From the NCBI RefSeq assembly GCF_900114135.1, contig NZ_FORY01000002.1:1-64000 (forward strand): a DNA stretch of 64,000 bases, given 5' to 3'. Both the position numbers and the translations under genes were made by a program. The notes beneath the pieces were generated by a model, which saw only the letters and a program-made list of their open reading frames with translations, searched no databases and had not been told where the DNA came from. Shown here piece after piece: positions 1-8,007 of the stretch. The stretch's first letter is position 1; the number at the start of each line of letters is the position of its first letter. Source of the DNA: Celeribacter halophilus. GTDB lineage: Bacteria > Pseudomonadota > Alphaproteobacteria > Rhodobacterales > Rhodobacteraceae.

Positions 1-11
1 AAAATTTTCAT
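1..11 (-). CDS. Start of a gene leaving the window on the left
   Basis: A start codon lies at 11-9 on the minus strand, read as Met-Lys-Ile, with a purine-rich AAAGGAAAA stretch just upstream as ribosome binding site. It follows the NemR-like repressor gene in the same direction and has a copy of the same operator 17 bp upstream. By analogy with the nemR-nemA arrangement it may encode an electrophile-detoxifying reductase, but only three codons are visible, so the product is unknown. Confidence 0.45.
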
Positions 12-27
12 GATTTTCCTTTGCGAA

Positions 28-42
28 TAGACCGGTCGTCTT
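28..42. promoter_or_regulatory. Operator copy 2 for the NemR-like repressor
   Basis: TAGACCGGTCGTCTT matches the operator at 676-690 in 14 of 15 positions. The inverted half-sites TAGAC and GTCT are separated by 5 bp. It sits between the repressor gene and the next gene in the same direction, so that downstream gene should be controlled separately as well as by read-through. Confidence 0.65.
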
Positions 43-66
43 TCGTGGGGGCAAAATTTTTGAGAG

Positions 67-654
67 TTACGGTGCTGGAACAAGCACTTTTGTCGCATCC
101 ATTGCGGAATTAAGAGCGGCAGCACTGTGCGAGATGCTCGCAACGAGACTGGCCCCGAGCCACATATGATAGATCATTTCCGCCAAGGTCTGAGGGTTTT
201 CGATCGATGCAATCGTGCCCTCGTTCTGCCCCTGCTCTATGGTCTTCGTCAGATGCGCGACAATGTCGGACACGCCTTTTTGCAAGATGTTGCTCATGTT
301 CTCCGATAGGTCAGCAACTTCTGCCGACAGTTTAACCACCAGACACCGATCCTCAAGGTGCGGGCTGAGTTGTTTTTCGCGCCACCCTTCGAAATAGGTC
401 AAGAGCCGAGACCGTGCATTCATGTCTGGATGCGCGAGAGAGGCATTCAGGCGATGGCTATACTCTGTCATAAACTCGCTCAACAGCGCGCAGCCATATG
501 CCTCTTTCGATGCGAAGTAGTGGTAGAACGAACCCTTCGGAATGCCCGCCTCTTTCAAAAGTGTGCTCAGGCCAACGCCTGTATAGCCCTGCTGGGCTGT
601 CAGGCGGCGTCCTGTGGTCAATATCCGAGAGCGGGTGTCGTTTTGGTGTTCCAT
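67..654 (-). CDS. nemR: NemR-like TetR-family repressor
   Basis: A 195-aa TetR-family regulator. The N-terminal HTH (about residues 8-55) contains GIPKGSFYHYFASKEA, very close to E. coli NemR. The NemR redox-sensing cysteine appears conserved as Cys104 in EDRCLVVKLSAEVADLSE. NemR Lys175, which bonds to that cysteine after hypochlorite stress, falls on Ser173 here (GASLVASIS). Two palindromes of the type TAGAC-N5-GTCTA lie in front of this gene and in front of the next one, matching the expected NemR-type box. I infer autoregulated control of a detoxification gene by reactive electrophiles. The exact ligand is not shown by the sequence. Confidence 0.75.
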   Translation of the reverse strand: MEHQNDTRSRILTTGRRLTAQQGYTGVGLSTLLKEAGIPKGSFYHYFASKEAYGCALLSEFMTEYSHRLNASLAHPDMNARSRLLTYFEGWREKQLSPHLEDRCLVVKLSAEVADLSENMSNILQKGVSDIVAHLTKTIEQGQNEGTIASIENPQTLAEMIYHMWLGASLVASISHSAAALNSAMDATKVLVPAP

Positions 655-675
655 GACCTGTTAAATAGGCTCCAT

Positions 676-690
676 TAGACCGGTCGTCTA
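676..690. promoter_or_regulatory. Operator copy 1 (autoregulatory) for the NemR-like repressor
   Basis: TAGACCGGTCGTCTA has perfect inverted half-sites TAGAC and GTCTA around CGGTC, 22 bp upstream of the repressor start codon. A near-identical copy at 28-42 precedes the following gene. The form is close to the NemR box. Confidence 0.7.
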
Positions 691-1183
691 TGGATGGGTT
701 GCGTTTTCTGATCACAAGTATGTGAAATATTTAGAAGGCGAGGTACCTCACAGACGTCAGGCAACGTCGTTCCAGATATACTAGATATAGACGTGGCACT
801 GTGTTGGGAGGTCACGGCGTTGCCCGTGATCAGGTCACTTTCGCATAGCGAGCAACAACGTTGTCGGTCTTGGCATAAATCTTTATCGTCATGATATGCC
901 ATCTTCTCAACATTCATCACTCTGCTCCATGCAAATTTTGAGAACAGAGTGGCATCCGGACAAAAATCCGGATTTCATATATGAGAGTTTGCCAATTCGC
1001 CGCCTTGGTGCAAATTTTCATCCGTTGCGCCTTTCTCGGAGGTCGATACATCGGGGTTATCCACAAAAAAGCAGCATTCGCACAATGGAAACATCATATT
1101 TGTCCATCTTTGCGGCCTCTAAATATTTTAAAATGCCTCCATCAAAAGGCCCGGCGCGGGCGCTTTAAAACAAAGGAGAAGGC
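691..1183. other. Intergenic region without recognisable genes
   Basis: About 490 bp upstream of the divergent repressor and AlpA-like genes. Short open frames here show no family resemblance. The last bases contain a good ribosome binding site, AAAGGAGAAGGC, for the gene at 1184. Confidence 0.5.
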
Positions 1184-1414
1184 ATGGATAAGAGGTTGGA
1201 TAACCCGCTGTTGGAATTTCGTCTCATTACCAAAATGGAGCTTATGAAAGTTCTGAGTTGGAGTGAGGCATCTATTGATCGCCGTTTGCGTGAGGACCCG
1301 GACTTTCCTCAGCCCTTGCGGCTCGGGCGGGGAAGTATCCGGTGGAGGTATGACGAAGTCGTCCGCTTTATCAAGCAGTTGCCGCGGGCATACGACTATG
1401 GGGTTTGCGAATGA
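1184..1414 (+). CDS. AlpA-like phage/island regulator
   Basis: A 76-aa protein of the AlpA/excisionase type: a single winged HTH with MELMKVLSWSEASIDRRLRE followed by DFPQPLRLGRGSIRWR, where the R-lRLGxxxxRW pattern is the AlpA hallmark. Such proteins activate or direct excision of integrated islands. It starts after a strong AAAGGAGAAGGC site and converges on the P4-type integrase at 1461, with a shared hairpin between the two. The neighbouring integrase supports a role in an integrated element whose other genes are mostly gone. Confidence 0.8.
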   Translation: MDKRLDNPLLEFRLITKMELMKVLSWSEASIDRRLREDPDFPQPLRLGRGSIRWRYDEVVRFIKQLPRAYDYGVCE

Positions 1415-1429
1415 AGCATAGTGATAGGC

Positions 1430-1453
1430 ACGGCGGGGCAAATTCCCCGCCGT
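1430..1453. terminator. Bidirectional hairpin between alpA-like gene and integrase
   Basis: Perfect inverted repeat ACGGCGGGG / CCCCGCCGT with the 6-nt loop CAAATT, located between two convergent genes. It probably terminates both. Confidence 0.7.
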
Positions 1454-1460
1454 AGCTGTA

Positions 1461-2714
1461 TTATTTCTGAGATTCTTCAGGTGAAAAATTTAGAGGATTA
1501 GCACCACCTGTCACATAATCGGCCCAATCCTGCATCATGATTGCGCGTTCTTCGATAAGATCCTCACGTTGGTAGGCGGCTTCCAAGGAATTTTGTTCAT
1601 GTGCCAGGGCGAACTCCATCGCATCGTGAGAGTATTTTCCCTGTTTGCGCGCCCAACTGCGAAAGCCCGCCCTCAAACCGTGAGCGGTAATCCCCAACCG
1701 AAACTTTTTAAGAAGATTACAGGCCGCGTTTTCACAGATCACGCGCGACTTGCTCTTGGGCTTGTAAAACACAAATGGCGCGTCTCCTGTTAACATCCGC
1801 ATGTTAGTAAGGACCGCGGAGGCCTGACGGCTGAGCGGAACACGATGCAGACGAGACATCTTCATCAGGCTCTCAGGGGTCGTCCAAATGCTGGTTCCCA
1901 TGTCGAAATAATCCCAACGTGCGAAACGTGTCTCCTTAGAACGTTTTGCGGTCAAGATCATCAGCATTACGAGGTGGCGGGTTTGTTCGTCGCAGTTTGC
2001 TGTCAAAAGCCACTCCCAAAGTGCCGGTATGTCTTCAAATGGCAGGGCTCCGAAGTGAACTGTTTTTTTGCGGACAGCCCCCAACGCGGTGTTCGGAGGG
2101 AAATCAGCCGGATTGTCCGGGCGCATTTCATGGATTTTGGCGAGGGCAAAAATCTCTTTCACCCGGCCGAGCACACGCTTGGCAGTTTCGTGTTTATCAT
2201 GCCAAATCGGGCGGATTGCATCGATGACATCACCGACTTTAACTTCCGTTACGGGACGGTCGCCAAAATAGGGAAAGATATATGTTTCGAGGGTGTTCCA
2301 GTTCTGCTGAATATGCTTACCATTCCGCAAACCAAGCTTCTTTTGATCAAACCATTGCTTTGCCAATTCACGAAACGTTAAGCTTTCAATCACTACAGTT
2401 CCGGGGGAAGCTGGCACCATATCTTCAATCTTGCTATGATCTCCAGCCTTGAGCGCATCCCTTACTTGCTTGAGGGATAGCCCTTCCTCAATCCGGATTT
2501 GGACCATACCTGCAATTTGACGGGCACGTTTGAGGCTCATGTCGGGGAAATGTCCGATTTGAACCCATGCGCGTTTGTCGTTACAGGTCACGCGGGTTTC
2601 ATATGTTTTTGTTCCGCTTTTGTAGAGACGTACGTAGAGGCCCAAACCATCAGGAAGGCGTTCTTTCGATACACCAAATTTGGCGGCTTCGATCTGTTTC
2701 GTGGTTAAAGGCAT
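1461..2714 (-). CDS. P4-type tyrosine integrase
   Basis: A site-specific recombinase of 417 aa. I place the start at 2714 because GGAGTGACC lies just upstream, and residues before that Met do not fit the family. The N-terminus LTTKQIEAAK...LPDGLGLYVRLYKSGTK is the DUF4102 arm-binding domain. Catalytic motifs are visible: TAKRSKETRFARW (first Arg), AHGLRAGFRSWA (His-x-x-Arg), LAHEQNSLEAAYQRED (His and nucleophilic Tyr). It appears intact. No tRNA or att repeat was found near it, so the element it served may have been cut back by IS insertions. Confidence 0.9.
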   Translation of the reverse strand: MPLTTKQIEAAKFGVSKERLPDGLGLYVRLYKSGTKTYETRVTCNDKRAWVQIGHFPDMSLKRARQIAGMVQIRIEEGLSLKQVRDALKAGDHSKIEDMVPASPGTVVIESLTFRELAKQWFDQKKLGLRNGKHIQQNWNTLETYIFPYFGDRPVTEVKVGDVIDAIRPIWHDKHETAKRVLGRVKEIFALAKIHEMRPDNPADFPPNTALGAVRKKTVHFGALPFEDIPALWEWLLTANCDEQTRHLVMLMILTAKRSKETRFARWDYFDMGTSIWTTPESLMKMSRLHRVPLSRQASAVLTNMRMLTGDAPFVFYKPKSKSRVICENAACNLLKKFRLGITAHGLRAGFRSWARKQGKYSHDAMEFALAHEQNSLEAAYQREDLIEERAIMMQDWADYVTGGANPLNFSPEESQK

Positions 2715-2876
2715 GAGGTCACTCCAGTCCGTTTCTTGAACTGACAACAAGGTACCAATCGGCACTGAACTGTTCTAACCGCCCCTGAAGAGTTCTGACG
2801 TCTGGTGACGGAAAAACTATATGAAAAACAATTTGTTATAGGTTTTCTTTGAGGTCTATTGTTGTTTTTTGAGGGG

Positions 2877-3029
2877 ATGAGGAGACATTCTTCCTCTCCG
2901 CCATTATCCTTTGATTCCATTGAAAAATATATGAACATTGAAGGCATACCCGCCAATAGACCCGCCATACGATTTGCGCTTGGATATTTGCCGGAAATTG
3001 ATGAGACCATACGACAGAATGTAAAATAA
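2877..3029 (+). CDS. Possible small protein, 50 aa
   Basis: An open frame MRRHSSSPPLSFDSIEKYMN... ending ALGYLPEIDETIRQNVK, next to a weak GC hairpin with trailing T residues just before the IS3 element. Amino-acid composition looks coding, but the ribosome binding site is poor and no family was recognised. It may be the remnant of a longer gene cut by the adjacent IS. Confidence 0.3.
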   Translation: MRRHSSSPPLSFDSIEKYMNIEGIPANRPAIRFALGYLPEIDETIRQNVK

Positions 3030-3052
3030 GCCCCGCGCATGGCAGGGCCTTT

Positions 3053-3079
3053 TGAATTGCCCCGAGTTTGCCGGAGACC
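3053..3079 (+). repeat. Left terminal inverted repeat of IS copy A
   Basis: The 27-bp end starting TGAATTGCCCCGAGTTTG matches the complement of 4389-4415 with one mismatch. Confidence 0.9.
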
Positions 3080-3095
3080 ATCAACTTAAGTAAAG

Positions 3096-3425
3096 ATGAT
3101 GGTTATGACAAAAAGTAAAATGGCAAATCGCTACTCGCCTGAGGTCCGCGCACGTGCGGTCCGAATGGTGTTTGAGCATCAAGGCTCCTACGAAACGCAG
3201 GCGGGCGCGATTGCGGCCATTGCACCCAAGATCGGCTGTATTCCCCAGACCTTGAACGGATGGGTCAAGCAGGCCGAGAAGGATAGTGGTATGCGCGACG
3301 GCGTGACGACTGAAGAACGTGACCGGATTAAAACCCTCGAAAGGGAAAACCGGGAGCTACGCCAAGCCAATGAGATACTACGCAAGGCGTCAGCGTTTCA
3401 CCCGCCACTCGTACCAGTGGCGTGA
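3096..3425 (+). CDS. IS3-family transposase OrfA with altered C-terminus
   Basis: DNA-binding OrfA of an IS3 element. It has an HTH region [17 protein letters not shown], the IS3-type segment [17 protein letters not shown], and a leucine-zipper segment [20 protein letters not shown]. Relatives continue AxFAQAELDRP and overlap orfB by ATGA. Here a 37-nt insertion at 3398-3434 replaces the end with FHPPLVPVA and shifts the frame. The coding for AQAELDRP is still present just downstream, at about 3440-3465. The OrfAB fusion made by programmed frameshifting is therefore probably prevented. The true start may be one of three Met codons (3096, 3105, 3120). Confidence 0.8.
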   Translation: MMVMTKSKMANRYSPEVRARAVRMVFEHQGSYETQAGAIAAIAPKIGCIPQTLNGWVKQAEKDSGMRDGVTTEERDRIKTLERENRELRQANEILRKASAFHPPLVPVA

Positions 3426-3434
3426 CGGGCTCAA
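3398..3434 (+). repeat. 37-nt hairpin insertion in orfA
   Basis: Removing these 37 nt rejoins TCAGCGT to ACTTAGCACAG and restores the family reading (Ser-Ala-Tyr-Leu-Ala-Gln) and the ATGA overlap with orfB. The insert contains CGCCACT-CGTACC-AGTGGCG, a perfect 7-bp stem with a 6-nt loop. Its core CACTCGTACCAGTGGCGT (3407-3424) matches 16 of 18 bases in the insertion at 13681-13716 inside a different IS3-type orfA. Confidence 0.65.
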
Positions 3435-3470
3435 CTTAGCACAGGCGGAACTCGACCGCCCACTGAAGCG

Positions 3471-4376
3471 ATGATTGCCTTTATTGAAGATCAGCGTAGC
3501 GTTTACGGTGTCGAGTCGATCTGCAGGGTGCTGCCGATCGCGCCGTCAACATTTTATCACCGCCTCGCGTGTCGCGCGGATCCTTCCAAGGCATCAGCGC
3601 GACACCAACGGGATGCAGAGCTGCGGCCAGAGATTAAAAGGATCTGGGATGAAAATTATCAGGTCTATGGCGTCCGAAAGGCATGGCACCAATTGAGACG
3701 CGAGGGCTTTGGGGTTGCAAGATGCACGGTGCAACGGTTGATGAAACAGATTGGCATCCGTGGGGCTGTGCGGGGCAAGGTAGTTAAAACAACCGTTCCT
3801 GATACATCAGCACCCAGTCCGCGCGACAAAGTGAACCGTGCATTCCGGGCCTCGGCGCCCAATCTGCTCTGGGTCAGCGACTTCACCTACGTGTCGACAT
3901 GGCAAGGCTTCGTGTATGTGGCTTTCGTCATTGATACATTCGCCGATCGCATCGTGGGCTGGCGGGTCTCACGTTCAGCCAAAACTGACTTTGTTCTCGA
4001 TGCGTTGGAGCAAGCCTTGCATGATCGACGACCTGTTCATGAAAGCGGGTTGATCCATCATTCCGACCGCGGCGGGCAATATTTGTCCATTCGCTATGCT
4101 GAACGTTTAGCCGAAGCTGGTATTGAACCATCGGTCGGCAGCGTCGGGGATTCATACGGCAACGCCCTCGCCGAGACGATTAACCGTCTCTATAAAACCG
4201 AACTCGTTCATCGCCAAGGGCCTTGGCGCAACATGCAGGATCTGGAAATGGCCACTCTCGGATGGGTCGACTGGTTCAATAATCGCCGCCTGCTTGGCCC
4301 TATTGGGAATATCCCACCAGCCGAGGCCGAAGAGAACTTCTATGCACAGCGCGACGTGTTCGATATGGTCGCGTGA
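3471..4376 (+). CDS. IS3-family transposase OrfB
   Basis: The 301-aa catalytic subunit with an rve/DDE integrase core. Visible catalytic segments are LLWVSDFTYVSTW (first Asp), LIHHSDRGGQY (second Asp) and NALAETINRLYKTE (Glu). The N-terminal HTH_21-like part contains YGVRKAWHQLRREGFGVARCTV. The frame is intact. It lies one frame off orfA, as usual for the family, but the fusion junction upstream is damaged by the 37-nt insertion. Confidence 0.92.
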   Translation: MIAFIEDQRSVYGVESICRVLPIAPSTFYHRLACRADPSKASARHQRDAELRPEIKRIWDENYQVYGVRKAWHQLRREGFGVARCTVQRLMKQIGIRGAVRGKVVKTTVPDTSAPSPRDKVNRAFRASAPNLLWVSDFTYVSTWQGFVYVAFVIDTFADRIVGWRVSRSAKTDFVLDALEQALHDRRPVHESGLIHHSDRGGQYLSIRYAERLAEAGIEPSVGSVGDSYGNALAETINRLYKTELVHRQGPWRNMQDLEMATLGWVDWFNNRRLLGPIGNIPPAEAEENFYAQRDVFDMVA

Positions 4377-4388
4377 AATGAAGCTATA

Positions 4389-4415
4389 GGTCTCCGACAA
4401 ACTCGGGGCAATTCA
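4389..4415 (-). repeat. Right terminal inverted repeat of IS copy A
   Basis: The 27-bp end is complementary to 3053-3079 with one mismatch. The next base, 4416, is already within a glutathione S-transferase reading frame. Confidence 0.9.
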
Positions 4416-4835
4416 GATCGTCATCCCGAAGCACAGTTGGCACCCGCCATAGACGACCCATCGCGCGCAGTATTTCTCCAAACGTTGGTCTACTTTTCCA
4501 ACTCGGTGCAAAACGCCTTCCAGCTTACCTATTACCCTGACCGGTTTGTTGATACACCCGAGGATGAGCCAAGTGCTCAGCAGCGCGGCAACCGGAGACT
4601 GCGGGAGACTTGGGCGGTCATCGACACACAGATTGGCGACAAGGAATGGATTCTTGGGGATCAGTTCAGTGCAGCCGATATCTACCTATTCATGCTTGCC
4701 ACCTGATTGCGTCCTGCAAAGGGGCATCCAACAATAATCGAATTTCCGAATACCAAGCGCATCGCCGATAAAGTCTTGCAAAGGACAAGCATACAGCAGG
4801 TCTATCGACCATGGATAGAGAACCCTGAGTATTAG
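4416..4835 (+). pseudogene. Glutathione S-transferase, 5' truncated with a nonsense codon
   Basis: From the first base after the IS the frame reads DRHPEAQLAPAIDDPSR and on through NRRLRETWAVIDTQIG, then DQFSAADIYLFMLAT. This is the alpha-helical C-terminal domain of a glutathione S-transferase. A TGA at 4704-4706, where Trp is expected (LAT-stop-LRPAKGHP), interrupts it. The same frame continues 42 codons to ...VYRPWIENPEY and a TAG at 4833. The thioredoxin-like N-terminal half is missing, replaced by the IS. The gene is dead by both criteria. Confidence 0.85.
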
Positions 4836-5276
4836 TGGTGATAGGAAGATTAAAATGCATGTCGCAGCATATAGAGCATGCGGCAGCGAAGGGACTGCTC
4901 TACGTAGCCGATCAAAGGTCGGCTCACGTTCACCAAAGCGTCCATCCACATATAGTGCAGCATCGGTTGACTTGGACACGAAGCGGACTTGCGGCGCTGC
5001 TGCACGCCTAACCTTTTGTCCAGTCCCAGCCCAAAACACGACATGTAAGTTCTAGCTTCTTGCACTTGCAGCATGCTGGGCCAAGCGGAATTCGGACCTT
5101 CACTGAATCAGTTCGCACCCCCAATCATGAAAGTCAAAAGAAGTTGTTCAAGGACCGAATATCCGGATGTCTAATGCCTCAAATTGCTTTCGTGCGCTGC
5201 TATGGGTAAATCATTTCCTGAGCCACCCGTTGAATAACATGTATTTTGCGCTACGACTTATCACAGGTTTGTAAGC
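4836..5276. other. Intergenic region, no gene recognised
   Basis: 440 bp between the transferase remnant and the 3' end of the RTX/Hint gene. The open frames here are short and unlike known proteins. No convincing terminator or RNA gene was seen. Confidence 0.4.
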
Positions 5277-7460
5277 TCAACTCATCAGTGCCTTGTTGTT
5301 CTTCGCGTGCCGCTCCACGAAACGTTTCACCATGCCTCCCTTTTGAGGAATATGACGTGCGGGAAGCAGGGCCGTTTGCGTTGCGATATCAGGGAAAAGC
5401 TCCAAAATTTCAGCCCGAGCATCTTCTGAGACTGCTTTGAGTGCTTCTGGCCCTGTGAAAAGGCTTTCAGTCGCAGCTCCGTTCGAGAAAACAATTTCGT
5501 GCTGATCGAAAAGCATGTGGAAATACTCCACGCTTTCGGCGTCCTCAACAACTTCAATCCCCGGATGCCCAACCAATTTGATCGCGGCAACCAAAATTTC
5601 TTGAACGCCGAACATACGGTCTGCAATCGCGGAGCGCACGAGTATTCTGTGTTGTCGAGAGACCATGAGATCGTTCAAGGGCGTGCCGTTTCCAAGCGCA
5701 CCGGCCGCAATTTTGATCGGCTTGAGTTTGGGAGATGCCTCCAAATCTATTGAATTGAGTTTCTTGCGCCCCATCCAGCGAAGAGGCTGCATCCCGTGGT
5801 CCATTGTCATGACCAGATCGCCGGTCTTGAGGTTTTCAACGGCGACGGGGCCTTCAGAAGTAATGATTTCCGTGCCTTTGGTAAAACAGATGATCTCGAT
5901 CCCGCTAAAACTCAGCACCTCTCCTGTGTCGAAATTTACCGTGCCTGTCAGTGCGCCACTATCCAAAGGATCTTCTGTGGCGTTAATCGTGTAGCTGTCA
6001 GGATCAATGCTGCTGAGGTCGACGGTATCAATATCTGTCGTGTCATCCGGCCCTGAACCACCGGTGATGCTATCACCACCCGCCTCGGCAGCAGAACCGA
6101 TGATAAAGGTGTCATCGCCATCGCCGCCGCTTATGGTGTCTGAGCCCGCGCCCCCGTCCAAGATATCGTCGCCGGCGCCACCATCAAGCGTGTCGGCACC
6201 CTCCGCGCCCCAAAGCTTGTTCGCCTCAGAGTTGCCTGTGAGAGTGTTGCTTCCGTCATTGCCGAGTATGTTCTCGAAATTGGTGAAGTTGCCGAGTGTA
6301 TCGCTACCTCCGATGTCGATATCTGCTGCGGCACCTCCCTCCATAAGCGTAACATCAAGGTCCAGACCCGCCATGACGTCCGCATCTAGGGAAAGCGTGT
6401 CGTTGCCATCTCCACCGTCGACGTTTTCGTCAGTTCCGACGGTAACATACCCGAATTCGGCGGTATCATCGCCATCTTCCAAGAAAACGTTATCGGAGCC
6501 GCTGGTCGTTTCACCCGCCAGCCATGTGTCATTGCCTGCGCCGCCGTAAACGGTGTCGTCACCGTCACCGCCATCAATGATGTCGTCATCTGCGCCCCCG
6601 TAGATAGTGTCTACACCGTCGCCGGAAGTAATTGTGTCGTTGCCTTCGCCACCTACAATATAGTCATTATTGTCCCCCGCATAAATGGTGTCGTCGCCAT
6701 CTCCGCCATAGACTATATTGTCGCCGTCTCCTGCAAAGATCGTGTCGTCTCCTGCACCGCCATCGATCCGGTCCTGATGTTCGTCCTCAATGCCTCCGAA
6801 CCCCAACTCGCCGCCGTAAATGGTGTCATTTCCGTCACCGCCTGAGATGATGTCTTCGCCGTCGCCGCCGAAAATGATGTCGTTACCGGTGCCACCATAG
6901 ATCTCATCATCGCCGCTTCCGGCGTGAATTGTGTCGTTGCCTGCGTACCCGTAAATAGTGTCATTGCCGGATTGCACCAAAAATTTGTAGTCTGTGATTC
7001 TATCCCCGTCGTCATCCTCATAATCTTCGTCGTTTTCATATACATCCATGTCATCATCGCCGGATGTCCCGTCAACAACGCCCGGTGTGCTCGGAGCCAG
7101 ATCAAATGAGGCAGTGTCATCAATGTTCAAAGAAACCACAACACCTGAAAGCAGAGGGAAGCCATCAGGAGCGTAGATGTAAATCTGCGTGTCGGTGCCC
7201 GAGCCTGTAGAAAAAGCCATGATATTGGTGGAACTCAACAAACCACTGGCAGTTCCCGAACCGATATAGGTCATAGCCTCGTCGGCTCCGCCTTCGATCG
7301 CGACGGAGGCAGTTTCGCCAGGGGCTAGAGAGCCGTCATCGTCTGTAATGACGCCTGAAACACTGGCCTCGACACTAAAGGCGACATCAATTCCAAGCAG
7401 GTTCAGCAGAGTTCCATTGTAAGCATACAAGCTATTGTTCGCGATCAATGAAACACTCAT
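5277..7460 (-). CDS. Secreted RTX protein with C-terminal Hint domain
   Basis: A 727-aa acidic protein without a Sec signal. Residues about 1-130 form a beta-rich N-terminal domain. A run of hemolysin-type calcium-binding repeats (GGxGxDxxx, e.g. GGTGNDIIFGGDGEDIISG) spans about 165-330 and 425-475. A Hint_2 (hedgehog/intein) domain begins at Cys525 in ICFTKGTEIITSEG and carries VSRQHRILV and EYFHMLFDQHEIVFSNG. RTX repeats imply type I secretion and calcium-dependent folding outside the cell. The Hint Cys and His suggest autoprocessing. No ABC/MFP secretion genes lie nearby. Its start codon overlaps the stop of the 76-aa gene upstream. Confidence 0.9.
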   Translation of the reverse strand: MSVSLIANNSLYAYNGTLLNLLGIDVAFSVEASVSGVITDDDGSLAPGETASVAIEGGADEAMTYIGSGTASGLLSSTNIMAFSTGSGTDTQIYIYAPDGFPLLSGVVVSLNIDDTASFDLAPSTPGVVDGTSGDDDMDVYENDEDYEDDDGDRITDYKFLVQSGNDTIYGYAGNDTIHAGSGDDEIYGGTGNDIIFGGDGEDIISGGDGNDTIYGGELGFGGIEDEHQDRIDGGAGDDTIFAGDGDNIVYGGDGDDTIYAGDNNDYIVGGEGNDTITSGDGVDTIYGGADDDIIDGGDGDDTVYGGAGNDTWLAGETTSGSDNVFLEDGDDTAEFGYVTVGTDENVDGGDGNDTLSLDADVMAGLDLDVTLMEGGAAADIDIGGSDTLGNFTNFENILGNDGSNTLTGNSEANKLWGAEGADTLDGGAGDDILDGGAGSDTISGGDGDDTFIIGSAAEAGGDSITGGSGPDDTTDIDTVDLSSIDPDSYTINATEDPLDSGALTGTVNFDTGEVLSFSGIEIICFTKGTEIITSEGPVAVENLKTGDLVMTMDHGMQPLRWMGRKKLNSIDLEASPKLKPIKIAAGALGNGTPLNDLMVSRQHRILVRSAIADRMFGVQEILVAAIKLVGHPGIEVVEDAESVEYFHMLFDQHEIVFSNGAATESLFTGPEALKAVSEDARAEILELFPDIATQTALLPARHIPQKGGMVKRFVERHAKNNKALMS

Positions 7461-7687
7461 ATCTGAAATCCTTTGGTATATTCAGGTAAAGACGAGAAGG
7501 CATAGTTTTGTGAATTAAGACGTCCCACTGACGTGGTTCGTCCAAAAAACTCCGCTCTGTCCGAGACACGCGGACAGAGCGGAAATCTCTCAGAGGACCT
7601 GGGTAGGACGAGGGGCAGGATTTCCGCGTCGTAAATGCCCTCTGGAGCATCCGTGAGGGGAGTAAAGTGAAGAGATACGTCTGCCAT
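7457..7687 (-). CDS. Small protein translationally coupled to the RTX/Hint gene
   Basis: A 76-aa protein beginning MADVSLHFTPLTDAPEGIYD, preceded by the strong site AAAGGAAGAACA. Its stop codon overlaps the start of the RTX/Hint gene by 4 nt (ATGA), so the two are co-translated. No signal peptide, membrane segment or known domain is visible. The coupling suggests a role in expression, folding or handling of the RTX protein, such as a chaperone or pilot protein, but this is inference only. Confidence 0.6.
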   Translation of the reverse strand: MADVSLHFTPLTDAPEGIYDAEILPLVLPRSSERFPLCPRVSDRAEFFGRTTSVGRLNSQNYAFSSLPEYTKGFQI

Positions 7688-8007
7688 TGTTCTTCCTTTA
7701 CCAATACCAACTCACGTGATGGCGCTCAGAGGGCAAAGGGGGGAATTGTTAGCCCTGCTATTTGAACGCCACATACAGACTTTTTGGCTGAACCCATGTG
7801 ATCTGTCTTGCCAAAAGAAAGCCTCTCAGTGGACGCGATGTTGATAATTGCTGGAAAGCGATATCGGTGTCTTTTTTCCGATATTTGTCGCGCCAAAGGC
7901 CTTGCGCTGAGAAGGCATATTTCGAGGTTGGCACGCTATATGGCCGACGGTTTTCGAGTTGCGAATCTTGTCTGGGAATATCCCAGATCGCAGAACAACA
8001 CGACAAA
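7688..8007. other. Intergenic region upstream of the RTX pair
   Basis: 320 bp that should hold the promoter of the 76-aa/RTX operon. No gene of convincing composition was seen. Open frames here are probably fortuitous. Confidence 0.4.

Larger units (their letters stand above)
3053..4415 (+). mobile_element. IS3-family insertion sequence (copy A)
   Basis: A 1363-bp element with 27-bp terminal inverted repeats at 3053-3079 and 4389-4415 that match at 26 of 27 positions and begin TGAATTGCCCCG. It contains orfA and orfB of an IS3-family transposase. There is no target duplication (TTT on the left, GAT on the right). The right flank continues directly into a glutathione S-transferase frame, and the left flank is unrelated to it, so one side has been lost by deletion or recombination. 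Confidence 0.9.

Noticed and set aside
1184-2714. Complete integrative element around the P4-type integrase
   Set aside because: No tRNA, no direct repeats and few mobile genes were found nearby; only integrase and AlpA-like genes can be supported.
4855-5055. 66-codon plus-strand frame in the gap before the RTX gene
   Set aside because: No ribosome binding site, and a Ser/Arg-rich translation without coding character.
6007-6549. 180-codon plus-strand frame rich in Pro and Ser
   Set aside because: Antisense of the RTX repeats, which generate open frames by their repeated codons.
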